A stretch of 64,000 nt of DNA from positions 36,216 through 100,215 of the forward strand of contig JAGRNT010000016.1 in assembly GCA_020440605.1 (NCBI GenBank), given 5' to 3'. Both the position numbers and the translations under genes were made by a program. Positions 34,743 through 44,064 of the stretch are shown piece by piece. The number at the start of each line of letters is the position of its first letter. Within the stretch, counting starts at the first letter, position 1. This stretch comes from a bacterium. GTDB lineage: Bacteria > 4484-113 > JAFGCY01. The notes beneath the pieces were generated by a model. The model saw nothing but the letters and a program-made list of their open reading frames with translations, ran no database searches and was not told the DNA's origin.

Positions 34743-37700
34743 TCAAAGAATGGCGTCGCGCAGGGCAACCAACTCGCCATTGAATCCTCCCAGGCTCGGA
34801 ACGTACAGTGATCCGTCGATGCCGATGCTGGGAGAGGAAGTGATGTTACTGCCGGTCTCATATGAGAACAGTAGGTTGCCATCCTTGTCAAGCGCGTAGA
34901 GGAAGTTGTCATTTGAACCGAAGTAGATGTTGCCGTCCACACCGATGCAGATGCCACCGGTGACCGGTCCACCTGCCTGGAAGGACCAGAGCTCGCTGCC
35001 ATCCAGGGGGTTGATGGCTCGCAGTTTGCCGTCGTCAGCGCCGATGTAGACGGTACCGTCCCTCGCAATAGCCGGGGAGGAATCGCTGGAGCCGATCGTG
35101 GCCCCCCAGAGTTTCGTGCCCTGCGGCGTGACTGCATGCAGCTGCAGGTTGGCACTGACAATGTAAATCGTACCGTCCGCGGCGATCGCCGGACTCGATC
35201 GGTTGATCTGCCCATCGGTGTCAAAGGCCCACTGCTGGCTGCCGTCCGGGTTGATGGCGTAGAGGAAGCCATCCATACAGCCGACGTAGAGCGTGCCCTC
35301 CGGAGACATTGCCGGTGAGGAATTGACCTGATCTGTGGCGGGGAAGGCCCAGCGCTGGGTTCCGTCAGGTTCCACAGCATAGAAATTGCCGTCGTGGCTG
35401 CCGAAGTAGATTGCGCCATCCGGTCCGATCAGAGGTGATGAGCTGACCTGACCGGCCGTGCCGAAGGGCCAGCGGATGCTGCCATCCGGGTTGAGACAGA
35501 TCAGGTTGCCACTCAGGTTCGTGAAGCAGATACTTCCATCCGCCCCGAGGGCAGGCGTACTGAGGATGAGACCTCCGTAGTCATCACTGAATATCTCCGT
35601 GCCATCCGTCGGCCTGAGGCTGTACAACGAGCCGCTGATGTCGGTGGTGAACAGATGTCCTGACTGATTGACAATCACCTGAGAATCATCAATCTGGGAA
35701 AGGTTCGTCGTGTCCCAGTACAGATTGTTGGTCAGCGGCCCCTGGAACGGGGACTGCCCCGTATTGCGGTTGTCAAATCCGAGACGAGGGATGGGGCTGT
35801 AGCCATGGCTGACAACAAGATCAGTTGTGTCCGTGTTGCCGCCGTCATCCGTCACGCGCAGCCGGACCCGGTAGCTGGCCTGCACCGTATAGGCGTGGAC
35901 CGCAGTCGAGGATGAGCCACTGCTGTCCCAGTTGCCATCGCCGTCAAAGTCCCATTCATACTTCTCGATGCTGCCGTCATCCGTGCTGCCGGAGGCGTCA
36001 AAGCTGATCTGCTGGCCGGGGATCGTGGCGAACAGGTCGGACTCCAGCACTGCGACCGGCGCGGGGTTGGCAGGGTTGTTGACCGTGATCTCCACGATCT
36101 CCTGGGCGCGTCCGCCATCATTGTCCTCCACGCGCAGGCGGGCATTGAACACCCCGGCCTCTGTAAAGGTATGGCTGGCCAGGATCGAATCGCTGAAGGC
36201 ATCGAACAGTCCGTCGCCATCGAAGTCCCAGGCATATTCCACGATCTGCCCGTCCGGATCCACCGTGCCGAAGGCGCTGAAACCCACATCCAGCGGGGCA
36301 TCACCGGAGAGATCACTGACCTGCAGGGAAATCACCGGCAGCTGATTGGGCAGGGGACCGACGTTGATGGCCACGGTGTCCACGTCCCAGGCGCCCTGGC
36401 TGTCCGTCACGCGGAACTTGGCATTGAAGGTGCCGGGGATGCTGTATGTCTGCGGATCGGGCTCCCTGGTGTCGGTATCCGCTTCAAAGAAGCCGTCGCC
36501 ATCGAAGTCCCAGGCGTAGGTCAGATCACCCTCGGAATCCTCATTATCCTCGCCCAGGCCAGTGAAACTCACTGCCAGCGGAGCGGGACCACTCTGCGGA
36601 TCGGCAATCGCCAGGGCCACCGGGCGGGAGTTGCCGCTGATGAACAGCGAGACACTGCCCAGCGCCACCGCATTGCCCGAACTGCTGCTGGCACGGACGC
36701 GGGGGCGGATGATGCCCGTGTGGGAGGTGTCGACCGGGAAGCTGCCGGTGGCATTGCCCGTACTGTCAAAGATGCCGTCACCGTCCAGATCGAAGTCATA
36801 GGACTCCGCACCGGAGGCGGTGATGGTGACCAGGTCATCGCGCAGTCCGGAAACCGCATCCGTCGTCACCGTCAGCAGCGGAGCACTGCCTGGCAGGGGT
36901 GTGACGCTCAGCAGCTCAGAGACCGGGCCTTCGTTGCCAGTTGTGTCCACGGCAGTGATACGGATGAAGCTTCGCCGGGACAGGCCGTCCAGCAGGTGGC
37001 GGCTGGCGCCCTCGAGATAGGGCAGGGCCTGCACGCCCACACTGTGGGGATTGATGAAGCCCGCCGTGGACCAGTAGATGCGATAGCCGGCGAGGTCGCC
37101 CGCCAGCACGGGGTTCCACTGCAGTTCGGCTCCGCCGGCTACGGCGCTGGCGCTCAGGCCGCTGACGCCGGGAGGAGCTTCAGTATCGCCGGGCGTTGCC
37201 ATTTCCAGACCGATGGCGACGATGTCCGCGGCGTCACCGCTGCTGACGAGTACGGCGGCGAAGAAGCTGTTGACAGTGGAAAGCGTGCCGCCGGAGGGCA
37301 GGCCGAGGCGCACATGGCTGTCCGTGAAGGGGCCCTGCCACTGCCAGCGGCCACTGGAGTAGTCGGCGAAGGCCACGTAGTATGCCGACTGCCCGGACTC
37401 GCTGTCGGGCAGCAGATTGGCATCCACACTCAGCACGCCGGGCTGGCCGGTGCCGCTGGGGATGCGGTAGATGGCCCAGGCGGGAGCAGTACTGCTCTGC
37501 AGGTGCAGGGCCTCGCCGTTGTCACTCACTCCAGACGCGCTGTCACTGAATCGCTCCACGCCGGGCAGCAGTGCGGACTGGGGGCTGATCGCGGCGGTAG
37601 CATGCTCCCATGGCTGCAGGGCATCCGCAGGCAGATCTGCAGGGAAGGCCTGCTCTGCAAGTGCAGCAGCAGGGGTCTGACTCGTCTGCGGGATTTCGCT

Positions 37701-37778
37701 GCTGAGTTGCCCGGAGGATCCGCAGGCGGAGAGCAGGATGGCAAGCAGCAAGGCCGGACAGCAGAGGGTGAATCGCAT
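34743..37778 (-). CDS. Large lipoprotein: FN3, PKD repeats and PQQ-like propeller
   Basis: A 1011-residue protein with signal peptide and lipobox LSAC. The order is: a module near 110-215 shared with other lipoproteins here (YYVAFADYSSGRWQW, FFAAVLVSSG), a fibronectin III-like domain (AELQWNPVLAGDLAGYRIYW), four PKD-type repeats marked by YAWDFDGDG or variants, and a C-terminal propeller of eight or so PQQ/BamB-like blades (GADGSICFTNLSGNLICLN, SSPAIARDGTVYIG). It is a probable surface or extracellular structural or carbohydrate-binding protein. GGGAG precedes the ATG at 37778. Confidence 0.88.
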   Translation of the reverse strand: MRFTLCCPALLLAILLSACGSSGQLSSEIPQTSQTPAAALAEQAFPADLPADALQPWEHATAAISPQSALLPGVERFSDSASGVSDNGEALHLQSSTAPAWAIYRIPSGTGQPGVLSVDANLLPDSESGQSAYYVAFADYSSGRWQWQGPFTDSHVRLGLPSGGTLSTVNSFFAAVLVSSGDAADIVAIGLEMATPGDTEAPPGVSGLSASAVAGGAELQWNPVLAGDLAGYRIYWSTAGFINPHSVGVQALPYLEGASRHLLDGLSRRSFIRITAVDTTGNEGPVSELLSVTPLPGSAPLLTVTTDAVSGLRDDLVTITASGAESYDFDLDGDGIFDSTGNATGSFPVDTSHTGIIRPRVRASSSSGNAVALGSVSLFISGNSRPVALAIADPQSGPAPLAVSFTGLGEDNEDSEGDLTYAWDFDGDGFFEADTDTREPDPQTYSIPGTFNAKFRVTDSQGAWDVDTVAINVGPLPNQLPVISLQVSDLSGDAPLDVGFSAFGTVDPDGQIVEYAWDFDGDGLFDAFSDSILASHTFTEAGVFNARLRVEDNDGGRAQEIVEITVNNPANPAPVAVLESDLFATIPGQQISFDASGSTDDGSIEKYEWDFDGDGNWDSSGSSSTAVHAYTVQASYRVRLRVTDDGGNTDTTDLVVSHGYSPIPRLGFDNRNTGQSPFQGPLTNNLYWDTTNLSQIDDSQVIVNQSGHLFTTDISGSLYSLRPTDGTEIFSDDYGGLILSTPALGADGSICFTNLSGNLICLNPDGSIRWPFGTAGQVSSSPLIGPDGAIYFGSHDGNFYAVEPDGTQRWAFPATDQVNSSPAMSPEGTLYVGCMDGFLYAINPDGSQQWAFDTDGQINRSSPAIAADGTIYIVSANLQLHAVTPQGTKLWGATIGSSDSSPAIARDGTVYIGADDGKLRAINPLDGSELWSFQAGGPVTGGICIGVDGNIYFGSNDNFLYALDKDGNLLFSYETGSNITSSPSIGIDGSLYVPSLGGFNGELVALRDAIL

Positions 37779-37977
37779 ATTGGACTCCCGGAGTTGTACG
37801 TGGATAAGGTTCCAGATCCTGATGGCAAGCATCTTAGCAGCAGGCCAGCAGGGCTGATACCTGCCCGGGCGAGAGTGCAGCTGGAATCACAGGCGGTTGC
37901 ATGCGCAGGCGGTGACTGCCGGGTGGACAGGGATGGAGGAGGGATGTACCATCTGGCAACCGGAAGAGGAGAGTCAA

Positions 37978-39108
37978 ATGCATAGAAGCTTCATGCTCGC
38001 AGTTCTGCTGGCCGTCGTGTCATGTATCGCCGCATCCGCACAGGAGGATGCTGCTGCCGTGGAACAGCCGGCGACGCTGCAGGAAGTGGCGCAGTCCTTC
38101 GCTGAGCGCAGGGATGTGGCTGCCGTGGGCATCCTGACCCTGGTGGAAGGCGAGCAGGAGATTGCCACGGCCGGACTGCGGCGGGTCAACGATGGCGATC
38201 CCGTCACGCCTGAGGACCGCTGGCATCTGGGTTCCAACAGCAAGGCGATGACGGCCACACTGATCGCCGTGCTGGTGGAACAGGGCGTGCTGTCCTGGGA
38301 CAGCCGGCCCGCGGAGCTGATCGGCGCGGGCGATGCGGAAGTTCACCAGGGCTTCGCCGATGCCACGCTGCTGGACCTGCTGCGGCATCGCAGCGGGGTC
38401 GCGGCCTTCACCGATGGCAACGACTTCCAGAAGCTGCCTGACTTCGGCGTGGAGGATGACAGCGAGCTGAGGCTGGCCTTCAGCCGCTGGCTGCTGGCCA
38501 ATCCGCCGGCGGTTGAGCACGGGGAGTTCCTCTATTCCAATGCCGGCTACGGCATGGCGGCCTGCATGGCGGAACTGGCAACGGGACGCAGCTGGATGGA
38601 ACTGATGGACATGGAACTGTTCGCCCCGCTGGGGATCGAGGCAGCCTATGGCTGGCCCGCACTGGAGGATGAAGCACAGCCCTGGGGGCATCTGCTGGTG
38701 CTGACCTCACTCGTGGAACATGACCCGCATTCCGAATACCAGCTCGGGCCGCTGATCGCACCGGCGGGGGACATCAGCCTCAGTCTGGCGGACATGGGCA
38801 AGTTCCTCGCACTGCATCTGCAGCAGTCCAGTGCCTCACCGCTGATCAGCGCGGAGAATATGCAGGTACTGCACGAGGCCAGCGGGGACTACGCCTGCGG
38901 CTGGATCGCGGGGACTGACAACACCGGCAATACCTTCTACTCACATGACGGCAGCGCCGGGACCTTCTACTGCCGGGCGATCCTGGCTCCGGCGAAGCAG
39001 TCCGCCGTGGCGATCGTCGTCAATCGCGGAGCGGCGGATGGCATGATGGAGGAGATCTTCAACGCCGTGATCCCGCTTGTGATCGCTCGCCGGCAGGAAG
39101 GATCCTGA
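37978..39108 (+). CDS. Exported serine hydrolase, class C beta-lactamase family
   Basis: A 376-residue protein with signal peptide (cleavage after IAASAQ). The SxxK motif is SNSK in LGSNSKAMTATLI, the YxN motif is YSN in LYSNAGYGM, and the third box is HDGSAGT. The family covers D-aminopeptidases, esterases and penicillin-binding relatives, so the substrate is unknown. AGAGGAGAG lies 6-7 nt before the ATG. Confidence 0.87.
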   Translation: MHRSFMLAVLLAVVSCIAASAQEDAAAVEQPATLQEVAQSFAERRDVAAVGILTLVEGEQEIATAGLRRVNDGDPVTPEDRWHLGSNSKAMTATLIAVLVEQGVLSWDSRPAELIGAGDAEVHQGFADATLLDLLRHRSGVAAFTDGNDFQKLPDFGVEDDSELRLAFSRWLLANPPAVEHGEFLYSNAGYGMAACMAELATGRSWMELMDMELFAPLGIEAAYGWPALEDEAQPWGHLLVLTSLVEHDPHSEYQLGPLIAPAGDISLSLADMGKFLALHLQQSSASPLISAENMQVLHEASGDYACGWIAGTDNTGNTFYSHDGSAGTFYCRAILAPAKQSAVAIVVNRGAADGMMEEIFNAVIPLVIARRQEGS

Positions 39109-39532
39109 CTCCTTGCGGTGTATCCCGGGCGTAAATGCCCGGCCGACGAATCAGTGAACCGTGAACAGTGAAGAGTAGCGGCGCGGCTCGCATGGCTCGG
39201 GTGGCAACGAGGTTATTCCGGGGCGGTTTTATTGGCGCAGAGGCGCAGGGACGCAGAGAGAAACACAGAGCTTTTCAGGGGAAGAAGGACCGGCGCGGCC
39301 CAGCCGCGCCTGGGAGGGGATGCTGCGAAGTTCTCAGGGCAGAAGGATCTGGCAACGCTGTCATTCTTTTCAGCACTTCTTCAAGCTCTGCAGTTCTGCG
39401 CCAAGAGAACCAGACCAACGATCACGGTCCTGCCCGCGCGGCTGCGTGTCGCACCTGCGTTGCCCGGATTGCTCCGGGCCTCCTTTGTGTGACTTGCGCC
39501 GCAGCTCCGTTGCCCGGATTGCTCCGGGCCTC
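39109..39532. repeat. Composite repeat region, no gene seen
   Basis: Hairpin CCGGGC/GCCCGG (39125-39142). GTGAACC heptamers near 39153-39178. Modules GGTTTTATTGGCGCAGAGG (about 39223) and GCGCGGCCCAGCCGCGC (about 39293) also occur at 437-453 and 640-666. Two direct copies, 50 bp apart, of the TTGC-loop hairpin GCCCGGA/TCCGGGC lie at 39462-39479 and 39512-39529, the latter ending at the stop of the next gene. Confidence 0.8.
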
Positions 39533-40264
39533 CTAGTACTCGATGCTGGTGCTGAGCAGGCCGTCGCTGTCAACATGCAGCACGGCGCTGAACTGCTGCG
39601 CCGCATTGAGCCGCAGGTCGCCGGGGCTGCCGTCATAGCGGTAGGGCTCGCCCGTCACAGGATTGAGCGCAGCATCCGCCAGCGGGCAGAAGCCGCTCGC
39701 GAACAGTTCATCCATGCTGTCCGGGTAGCGTCCGAAGTAGCCGTGGAAGTCGGTGATCGCCTCATTGAGCTGGCCGATCTGCGCGAACTGCAGCAGCTTG
39801 GCGGGTTCGTTCTCGTAGCGTCGCAGCCGCCGGTCATGCTCCGGCACCAGGCGCCGCGTGAGGCGGATGCGCTCGAACTGCTGCACGTAGGTCTCGCCGG
39901 CGCGCAGGATGCGCCGGGTCTGGCTGCCATCCGGGCTGAGGCTGACGAGCGCGAAGAAATTGCCGCTGCGCTTCAGGTAGGCATCCCCGGGGAAGTCCAG
40001 CTGCCCGTCATCCGGGTCGAGCGTCTCGCCCGCCGGACCGATCAGGGCATGGCTGTAGACCCCGCTATCGACGACGGCCTGCCAGTCCGCCGGCAGTTCG
40101 CCGAAGGCGCGGTAGTAGCGGTCCACGGCGTGCTCGATGAAGCGGGCGGCGTAGTAGCCGGCGGGGTTGCCGGCCGCGGAGTTTGGCTCCTCGGCCTGGG
40201 CGAGCTGCGTTGCCAGCAGTGCCAGCAGCAGCACGGTGAATGGAACACGAAGGAATCTGCTCAT
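39533..40264 (-). CDS. Exported protein with internal duplication, paralogue A
   Basis: A 243-residue protein with signal peptide (cleavage near AQAEE). It has two related halves: YYRAFGELPADWQAVVDSG...LDPDDGQLDFPGD and DFHGYFGRYPDSMDELFASG...LNPVTGEPYRYDG. The pattern recalls the C-terminal region of type II secretion or type IV pseudopilins but without a prepilin peptidase site. Close paralogue of 42680-43435. GGGAG precedes the ATG at 40264. Confidence 0.72.
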   Translation of the reverse strand: MSRFLRVPFTVLLLALLATQLAQAEEPNSAAGNPAGYYAARFIEHAVDRYYRAFGELPADWQAVVDSGVYSHALIGPAGETLDPDDGQLDFPGDAYLKRSGNFFALVSLSPDGSQTRRILRAGETYVQQFERIRLTRRLVPEHDRRLRRYENEPAKLLQFAQIGQLNEAITDFHGYFGRYPDSMDELFASGFCPLADAALNPVTGEPYRYDGSPGDLRLNAAQQFSAVLHVDSDGLLSTSIEY

Positions 40265-40442
40265 GAGGAACTCCCGACCTCTGAATTCATCCAACGGACT
40301 CAGCTGCAATATAGCAAATCCAGCCATTGCAGGTCAAAGCCCGGAGACGGATTGCAGCTGCGGATGTTCAGATCCGGGACCGGAGCTGAACCCCCCGCGC
40401 CGATCCCTGCGTCATATGGCATAACTGATGCAGGAGGCTGCC

Positions 40443-41480
40443 ATGCCGCAGGCCAGCAAGCTGTACTTCGAGGACCTGTCCTACAGGTCATTCGTGTATC
40501 CAGGCGATGAGGAAGCGCTGGAGAACATCAAGCGGATTCCCGGGGCGCGCCGCCTGTTCCGCTGGCTGATCGAGAACGCCCTCGAGGACTACCTGCAGCT
40601 GGAGAACAAGTACTACCGCACCCTGGTCACGGCCGACAACTACCCGAGCGTGCATGAGCGGGTGCAGCACTGCTGCAGGGTGCTGGACTGCCCCCAGCCT
40701 GAGACCTACCTCGGCTACAGTCCCTTCTTCAATGCGATGACCTTCGGCGTGAACCGCACCTTCCTCGTGATCAATTCCGCGATGGTCGAGACCTACACCG
40801 ATGACGAGCTGGACTTCGTGATCGGGCATGAGCTGGGCCACATCAAGGCCGGGCACGTGCTCTACAAGACCATCGCCTGGTTCATCGTGCAGAACCTGCA
40901 GTACCTGCAGGTGATCGTGCCCTTCCCGCTGCCGATGGGGTTGCTGCTGCAGCCGCTTCTGCTGGCGATGTTCGAATGGAGCCGCCGGGCGGAGTTCACC
41001 GCGGACCGCGCCGGGCTGCTGACCGTGCAGGATGCCGGGATCGCGATGCAGGCGCTGTCTCGCTTCAGCGGCCGGCTGAACAAGCTCGAGCATGAGCACA
41101 GCCTGGACAGCATGCTCAGGCAGGTGCAGGATATCGAGAAGTATGACAACCAGTTCGCGAAGATCATGCTCTTCATCAATTCCATGGGAGCCACGCACCC
41201 CTATCCCGTGCTCAGGCTGCAGAAGCTGAAGGACTGGATGGAAGAGGGCGGCTACCGCAAGGTGATCAGCGGCGAATACATCCGTGATGAGGAGGGCGAG
41301 CATGAGCTGGGCCCGCGCCTCTACTGCGATGCCTGCCGCGTGCGCGTGAATGCCAAGCGCGGCAGCTGCCCGCGCTGCGGCACACAGCTGGTGATTGAGC
41401 GCAATGAAAACGGCAATGGGAATGGAAATGGCGACGGGAATGGCGGACATCAGGCGGATGATGCTGACGGCTCAGACTGA
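40443..41480 (+). CDS. M48 family metallopeptidase with zinc ribbon
   Basis: A 345-residue membrane-associated peptidase. The zinc motif is in FVIGHELGHIKAGH (about 125), followed by hydrophobic segments (FIVQNLQYLQVIVPFPLPM) and EFTADRAGLL carrying the third ligand. A C-terminal CDAC...CPRCG zinc ribbon and an Asn/Gly-rich tail follow. Relatives process membrane proteins (HtpX-like). AGGAGG lies 5 nt before the ATG at 40443. Confidence 0.88.
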   Translation: MPQASKLYFEDLSYRSFVYPGDEEALENIKRIPGARRLFRWLIENALEDYLQLENKYYRTLVTADNYPSVHERVQHCCRVLDCPQPETYLGYSPFFNAMTFGVNRTFLVINSAMVETYTDDELDFVIGHELGHIKAGHVLYKTIAWFIVQNLQYLQVIVPFPLPMGLLLQPLLLAMFEWSRRAEFTADRAGLLTVQDAGIAMQALSRFSGRLNKLEHEHSLDSMLRQVQDIEKYDNQFAKIMLFINSMGATHPYPVLRLQKLKDWMEEGGYRKVISGEYIRDEEGEHELGPRLYCDACRVRVNAKRGSCPRCGTQLVIERNENGNGNGNGDGNGGHQADDADGSD

Positions 41481-41502
41481 GCCGGCGGGGTAGAATGTGT
41501 CC

Positions 41503-41829
41503 GTGCGGACTGAACTGAAAACTGATCCGAACCTGGCGAGGATGGTTGAGCGCCTGAAGGACTTCGGTGGCATCAGCCGCGTGATCCTGTTCGGATCGAG
41601 GGCGCGGGGAGAACATGAGGAACTGAGTGACTACGACCTGCTGATCATCGTGCCCGATGAGGAATACAGGCAGGGCTTGGACATAGAGATTCGCCGCCTG
41701 CTGACTGACATCAGCGTTGCCAAGGACCTGATAGTTACCAGACAGTCCACGATGGACAGGCTGGGCGACATTGCCGGAACCATCTACTTCGAGGCAAAAC
41801 TTGAAGGAGTGACGGTTTATGCCGGGTGA
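41503..41829 (+). CDS. MNT-type nucleotidyltransferase of a toxin-antitoxin pair
   Basis: A 108-residue minimal nucleotidyltransferase with GSRARGEHEELSDYDLLI, the GSx10DxD signature. It overlaps the HEPN gene by 11 bp, the usual two-gene arrangement in which MNT neutralises, often by AMPylation, the HEPN RNase. TAGAAT (41491-41496) ends 6 nt before a GTG at 41503, which I take as a leaderless start; GTG at 41497 would add two residues. Confidence 0.87.
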   Translation: MRTELKTDPNLARMVERLKDFGGISRVILFGSRARGEHEELSDYDLLIIVPDEEYRQGLDIEIRRLLTDISVAKDLIVTRQSTMDRLGDIAGTIYFEAKLEGVTVYAG

Positions 41830-42220
41830 TGAAGCTCGCCGTGAAGCTCAGCGATGGATTACCCATGCCCGGCGAGACTGGCGCGATGCCAGCTTGCTGA
41901 AGCAAGCCGGCAGTGAATCTGACAGCCTGTTCTGGATTGTCCAGCAGGCAGTGGAAAAGTACATCAAGGCAATACTGATCCGCGAGGGAATTGTCTTTCG
42001 CAGGATACATGACCTCGAGAAACTGACCGATCTTCTTCCAGCCGGACATGAATTGCACAATCACCGTTGCAGGCTTGAACTGCTCAGCATCCGGGCAATG
42101 CAGTCAAGGTACCCAGGTGAATACGATGATGCCAAACCTGAGGAACTGGAGGATGCATTTGCGACAGGTGGATTCGTAATGGAATTGATGCAGCAGGAAT
42201 TCCCTGCTGAAACTTCCTGA
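41819..42220 (+). CDS. HEPN domain protein, toxin partner
   Basis: A 133-residue all-helical HEPN domain protein: AQRWITHARRDWRDASLL, then QQAVEKYIKAIL and RIHDLEKLTDLLP. The HEPN fold is often a metal-independent RNase; here the Arg...His of FRRIHDL is present but the classic catalytic R-x4-6-H is not obvious, so activity is uncertain. It is translated from within the end of the MNT gene. Confidence 0.85.
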   Translation: MPGDEARREAQRWITHARRDWRDASLLKQAGSESDSLFWIVQQAVEKYIKAILIREGIVFRRIHDLEKLTDLLPAGHELHNHRCRLELLSIRAMQSRYPGEYDDAKPEELEDAFATGGFVMELMQQEFPAETS

Positions 42221-42271
42221 GCTGGCAATCACTCTGACTGACTGATATGAGCGCAAGCAGCGGAGGCGAAG

Positions 42272-42646
42272 ATGGCACGGACATACTGTGAATGCGGGGC
42301 CTGCGGCTACCTGATCCCGGTGGAGAGCAGGCAGTGCAGCAACTGCGGCGAGGAGCGCACTGCCGGCGCGGCAGGCGAACCGGTGGCCAGCCAGCCGCTG
42401 CTGCATGTGCCGGGCGAGGACACGGCTGACAACCGGCCACTGGTTCCCGCCAACCCGGCGAGCACGGGGGCCGTGGATGAACTGCTGCTGGAGGAGCTCC
42501 GCAGCCTGCGGCGCATGCAGGACCGCCAGGGGAGAAGCATCCTGCGCTGGATGAAGCTGCAGTCGCTGATCCTCGGCCTGACGGGCCTGTTCGTGACGAT
42601 CATCATCTTCCTGTGCTACCTGGCAATCACGGGCCCGATCGCCTGA
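42272..42646 (+). CDS. Zinc-ribbon protein with C-terminal membrane anchor
   Basis: A 124-residue protein with an N-terminal zinc ribbon (CECGACGYLIP...CSNCGEE), a Pro/Ala linker, a charged helix (DELLLEELRSLRRMQDRQGR) and one C-terminal membrane helix (LILGLTGLFVTIIIFLCYLA). The role is unknown. GGAGGCGAAG precedes the ATG. Confidence 0.75.
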   Translation: MARTYCECGACGYLIPVESRQCSNCGEERTAGAAGEPVASQPLLHVPGEDTADNRPLVPANPASTGAVDELLLEELRSLRRMQDRQGRSILRWMKLQSLILGLTGLFVTIIIFLCYLAITGPIA

Positions 42647-42679
42647 TTGCCTTGCGGCGATCCGAGCCAGCATACAGCA

Positions 42680-43435
42680 TCAGTAGTCGATGCCAACGGG
42701 CAAGGGTCCGCTGCCGTCAACATGCTCAACCGTGGCATAGCCATTGCTCACAATGAACCGGATGTCACCGGCACTGCAGTCGTATCTGTAGGGCTGGCCT
42801 GTGAGTGGATTGAGGGTTCCCGGTCCGACCGGTGAGAGGCCACTGTCCATGAACTGCTCCATGCTGGCGGGCCAGTTGCCATGCAGGTCACGGTAGATTC
42901 CGAGGAAGTCCCGGATCAGGCCAAGCTGCGCGAACTGCAGCAGCTGCTGTTCATCACTGGCATAGTTGCGCAGGAGGACGTCCACTTCCGCTGGCAACTG
43001 CAGCACTTCTGACATCTCAGCCAGATCCTTTCCGTATGTGGAAGGAAACTGCAGGCGGATCCGGTGAGGCTGCTCCGTCAGAGGATTGAGCCAGTGGCAG
43101 AAGGCCTGACCCTTGTTGTTCTCGAAGTAGACATCGGAGGGATAGTCCAGGCTACCGTCATCAGGATCCATCGGCTGCAGCTGATAACCACGGAGCTCCA
43201 CATCCAGGATGCCGGAATCAAGGAGCTCGGACCAGCTCGACGGGAAGCGGCCGTACACCCTGTAATACCGGCTGCTGGCCTTCGAGACCATCGCCTGGGC
43301 GACGTTCACTATCACCCCGTTGCCATTCCCGGGGTAATCCGCAGCCGAGATGTCCCGTGCACTGCTCGGGGCATTGCACAGCAAAAGCAGAGTTGTCAGA
43401 ATGAGTGCGATGTTCCCTGTTTGCCGCTTCCGCAT
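42680..43435 (-). CDS. Exported protein with internal duplication, paralogue B
   Basis: A 251-residue protein with signal peptide. It has the same two-half plan as 39533-40264: YYRVYGRFPSSWSELLDSG...MDPDDGSLDYPSD, then LQFAQLGLIRDF...GNWPASMEQFMDSG and LNPLTGQPYRYDC. AGAGGAGG lies about 10 nt before the ATG. The copies are 2.4 kb apart with unrelated genes between them. Confidence 0.72.
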   Translation of the reverse strand: MRKRQTGNIALILTTLLLLCNAPSSARDISAADYPGNGNGVIVNVAQAMVSKASSRYYRVYGRFPSSWSELLDSGILDVELRGYQLQPMDPDDGSLDYPSDVYFENNKGQAFCHWLNPLTEQPHRIRLQFPSTYGKDLAEMSEVLQLPAEVDVLLRNYASDEQQLLQFAQLGLIRDFLGIYRDLHGNWPASMEQFMDSGLSPVGPGTLNPLTGQPYRYDCSAGDIRFIVSNGYATVEHVDGSGPLPVGIDY

Positions 43436-43469
43436 ATCGCGCGCCTCCTCTTAGGTATTACTCTTGAAG

Positions 43470-43967
43470 CTAAGGATTCCAAATGAACAGATCACATAGG
43501 TCCTGTACGACTGAAAGATTGTCACAGTATTTACATAGAGGTCTATCAGGTAGCTTGACGGGATCGCAGGGATAGCAGTTGTGTGGATTGCCCGGATTGA
43601 TAGGCAGGTTGCAGCCTTCGACCTGATCAGAGTACACCCGATTCCCAACCAGTACTTTGCAGTGACAAGGCTCAGACACATTGGCACAGTGGGTGCAGAA
43701 TGTCTTACAGTAAACGTCTATATAGGTGGTTGTACCAATTCCTTTGCAGTTAGGATTTGAACAACCCAGACCTTCACAAGCAACCTGGACCTCAATCGGG
43801 TCAGTAATAATCCTTTCCCCATTGGTGACAATACTGCAGCACGCATCTTCGGTGTCACACGTGCAATGAGAATCAATTGCGCAGTCGACTTCATCAGCAT
43901 ACGTTGTTCCTATACACAGAACAAACATGTGACTAATAATGACAAAATGAATATACATTCTTATCAT
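43470..43967 (-). CDS. Low-GC, cysteine-rich secreted protein
   Basis: A 165-residue protein with signal peptide (IIISHMFVLCIGTTYADE-like run, cleaved near YADE). The mature part has 19 cysteines in pairs and CxC/CxxC clusters (SHCTCDTEDACC, CKTFCTHC, EPCHCK, CKYCDN), which suggests a disulfide-rich fold. Base composition is strikingly AT-rich compared with both neighbours. No family is recognised. GGGGATCAAA precedes the ATG. It may be a horizontally acquired orphan gene. Confidence 0.7.
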   Translation of the reverse strand: MIRMYIHFVIISHMFVLCIGTTYADEVDCAIDSHCTCDTEDACCSIVTNGERIITDPIEVQVACEGLGCSNPNCKGIGTTTYIDVYCKTFCTHCANVSEPCHCKVLVGNRVYSDQVEGCNLPINPGNPHNCYPCDPVKLPDRPLCKYCDNLSVVQDLCDLFIWNP

Positions 43968-44064
43968 TTTGATCCCCTAAATTTGTCTAGTAGTTAATTA
44001 TACGCAATTCCAAATGAACGAGAGTTAAATTTTAGTTAAATTGCATCTATCTACTTTCTATAGC

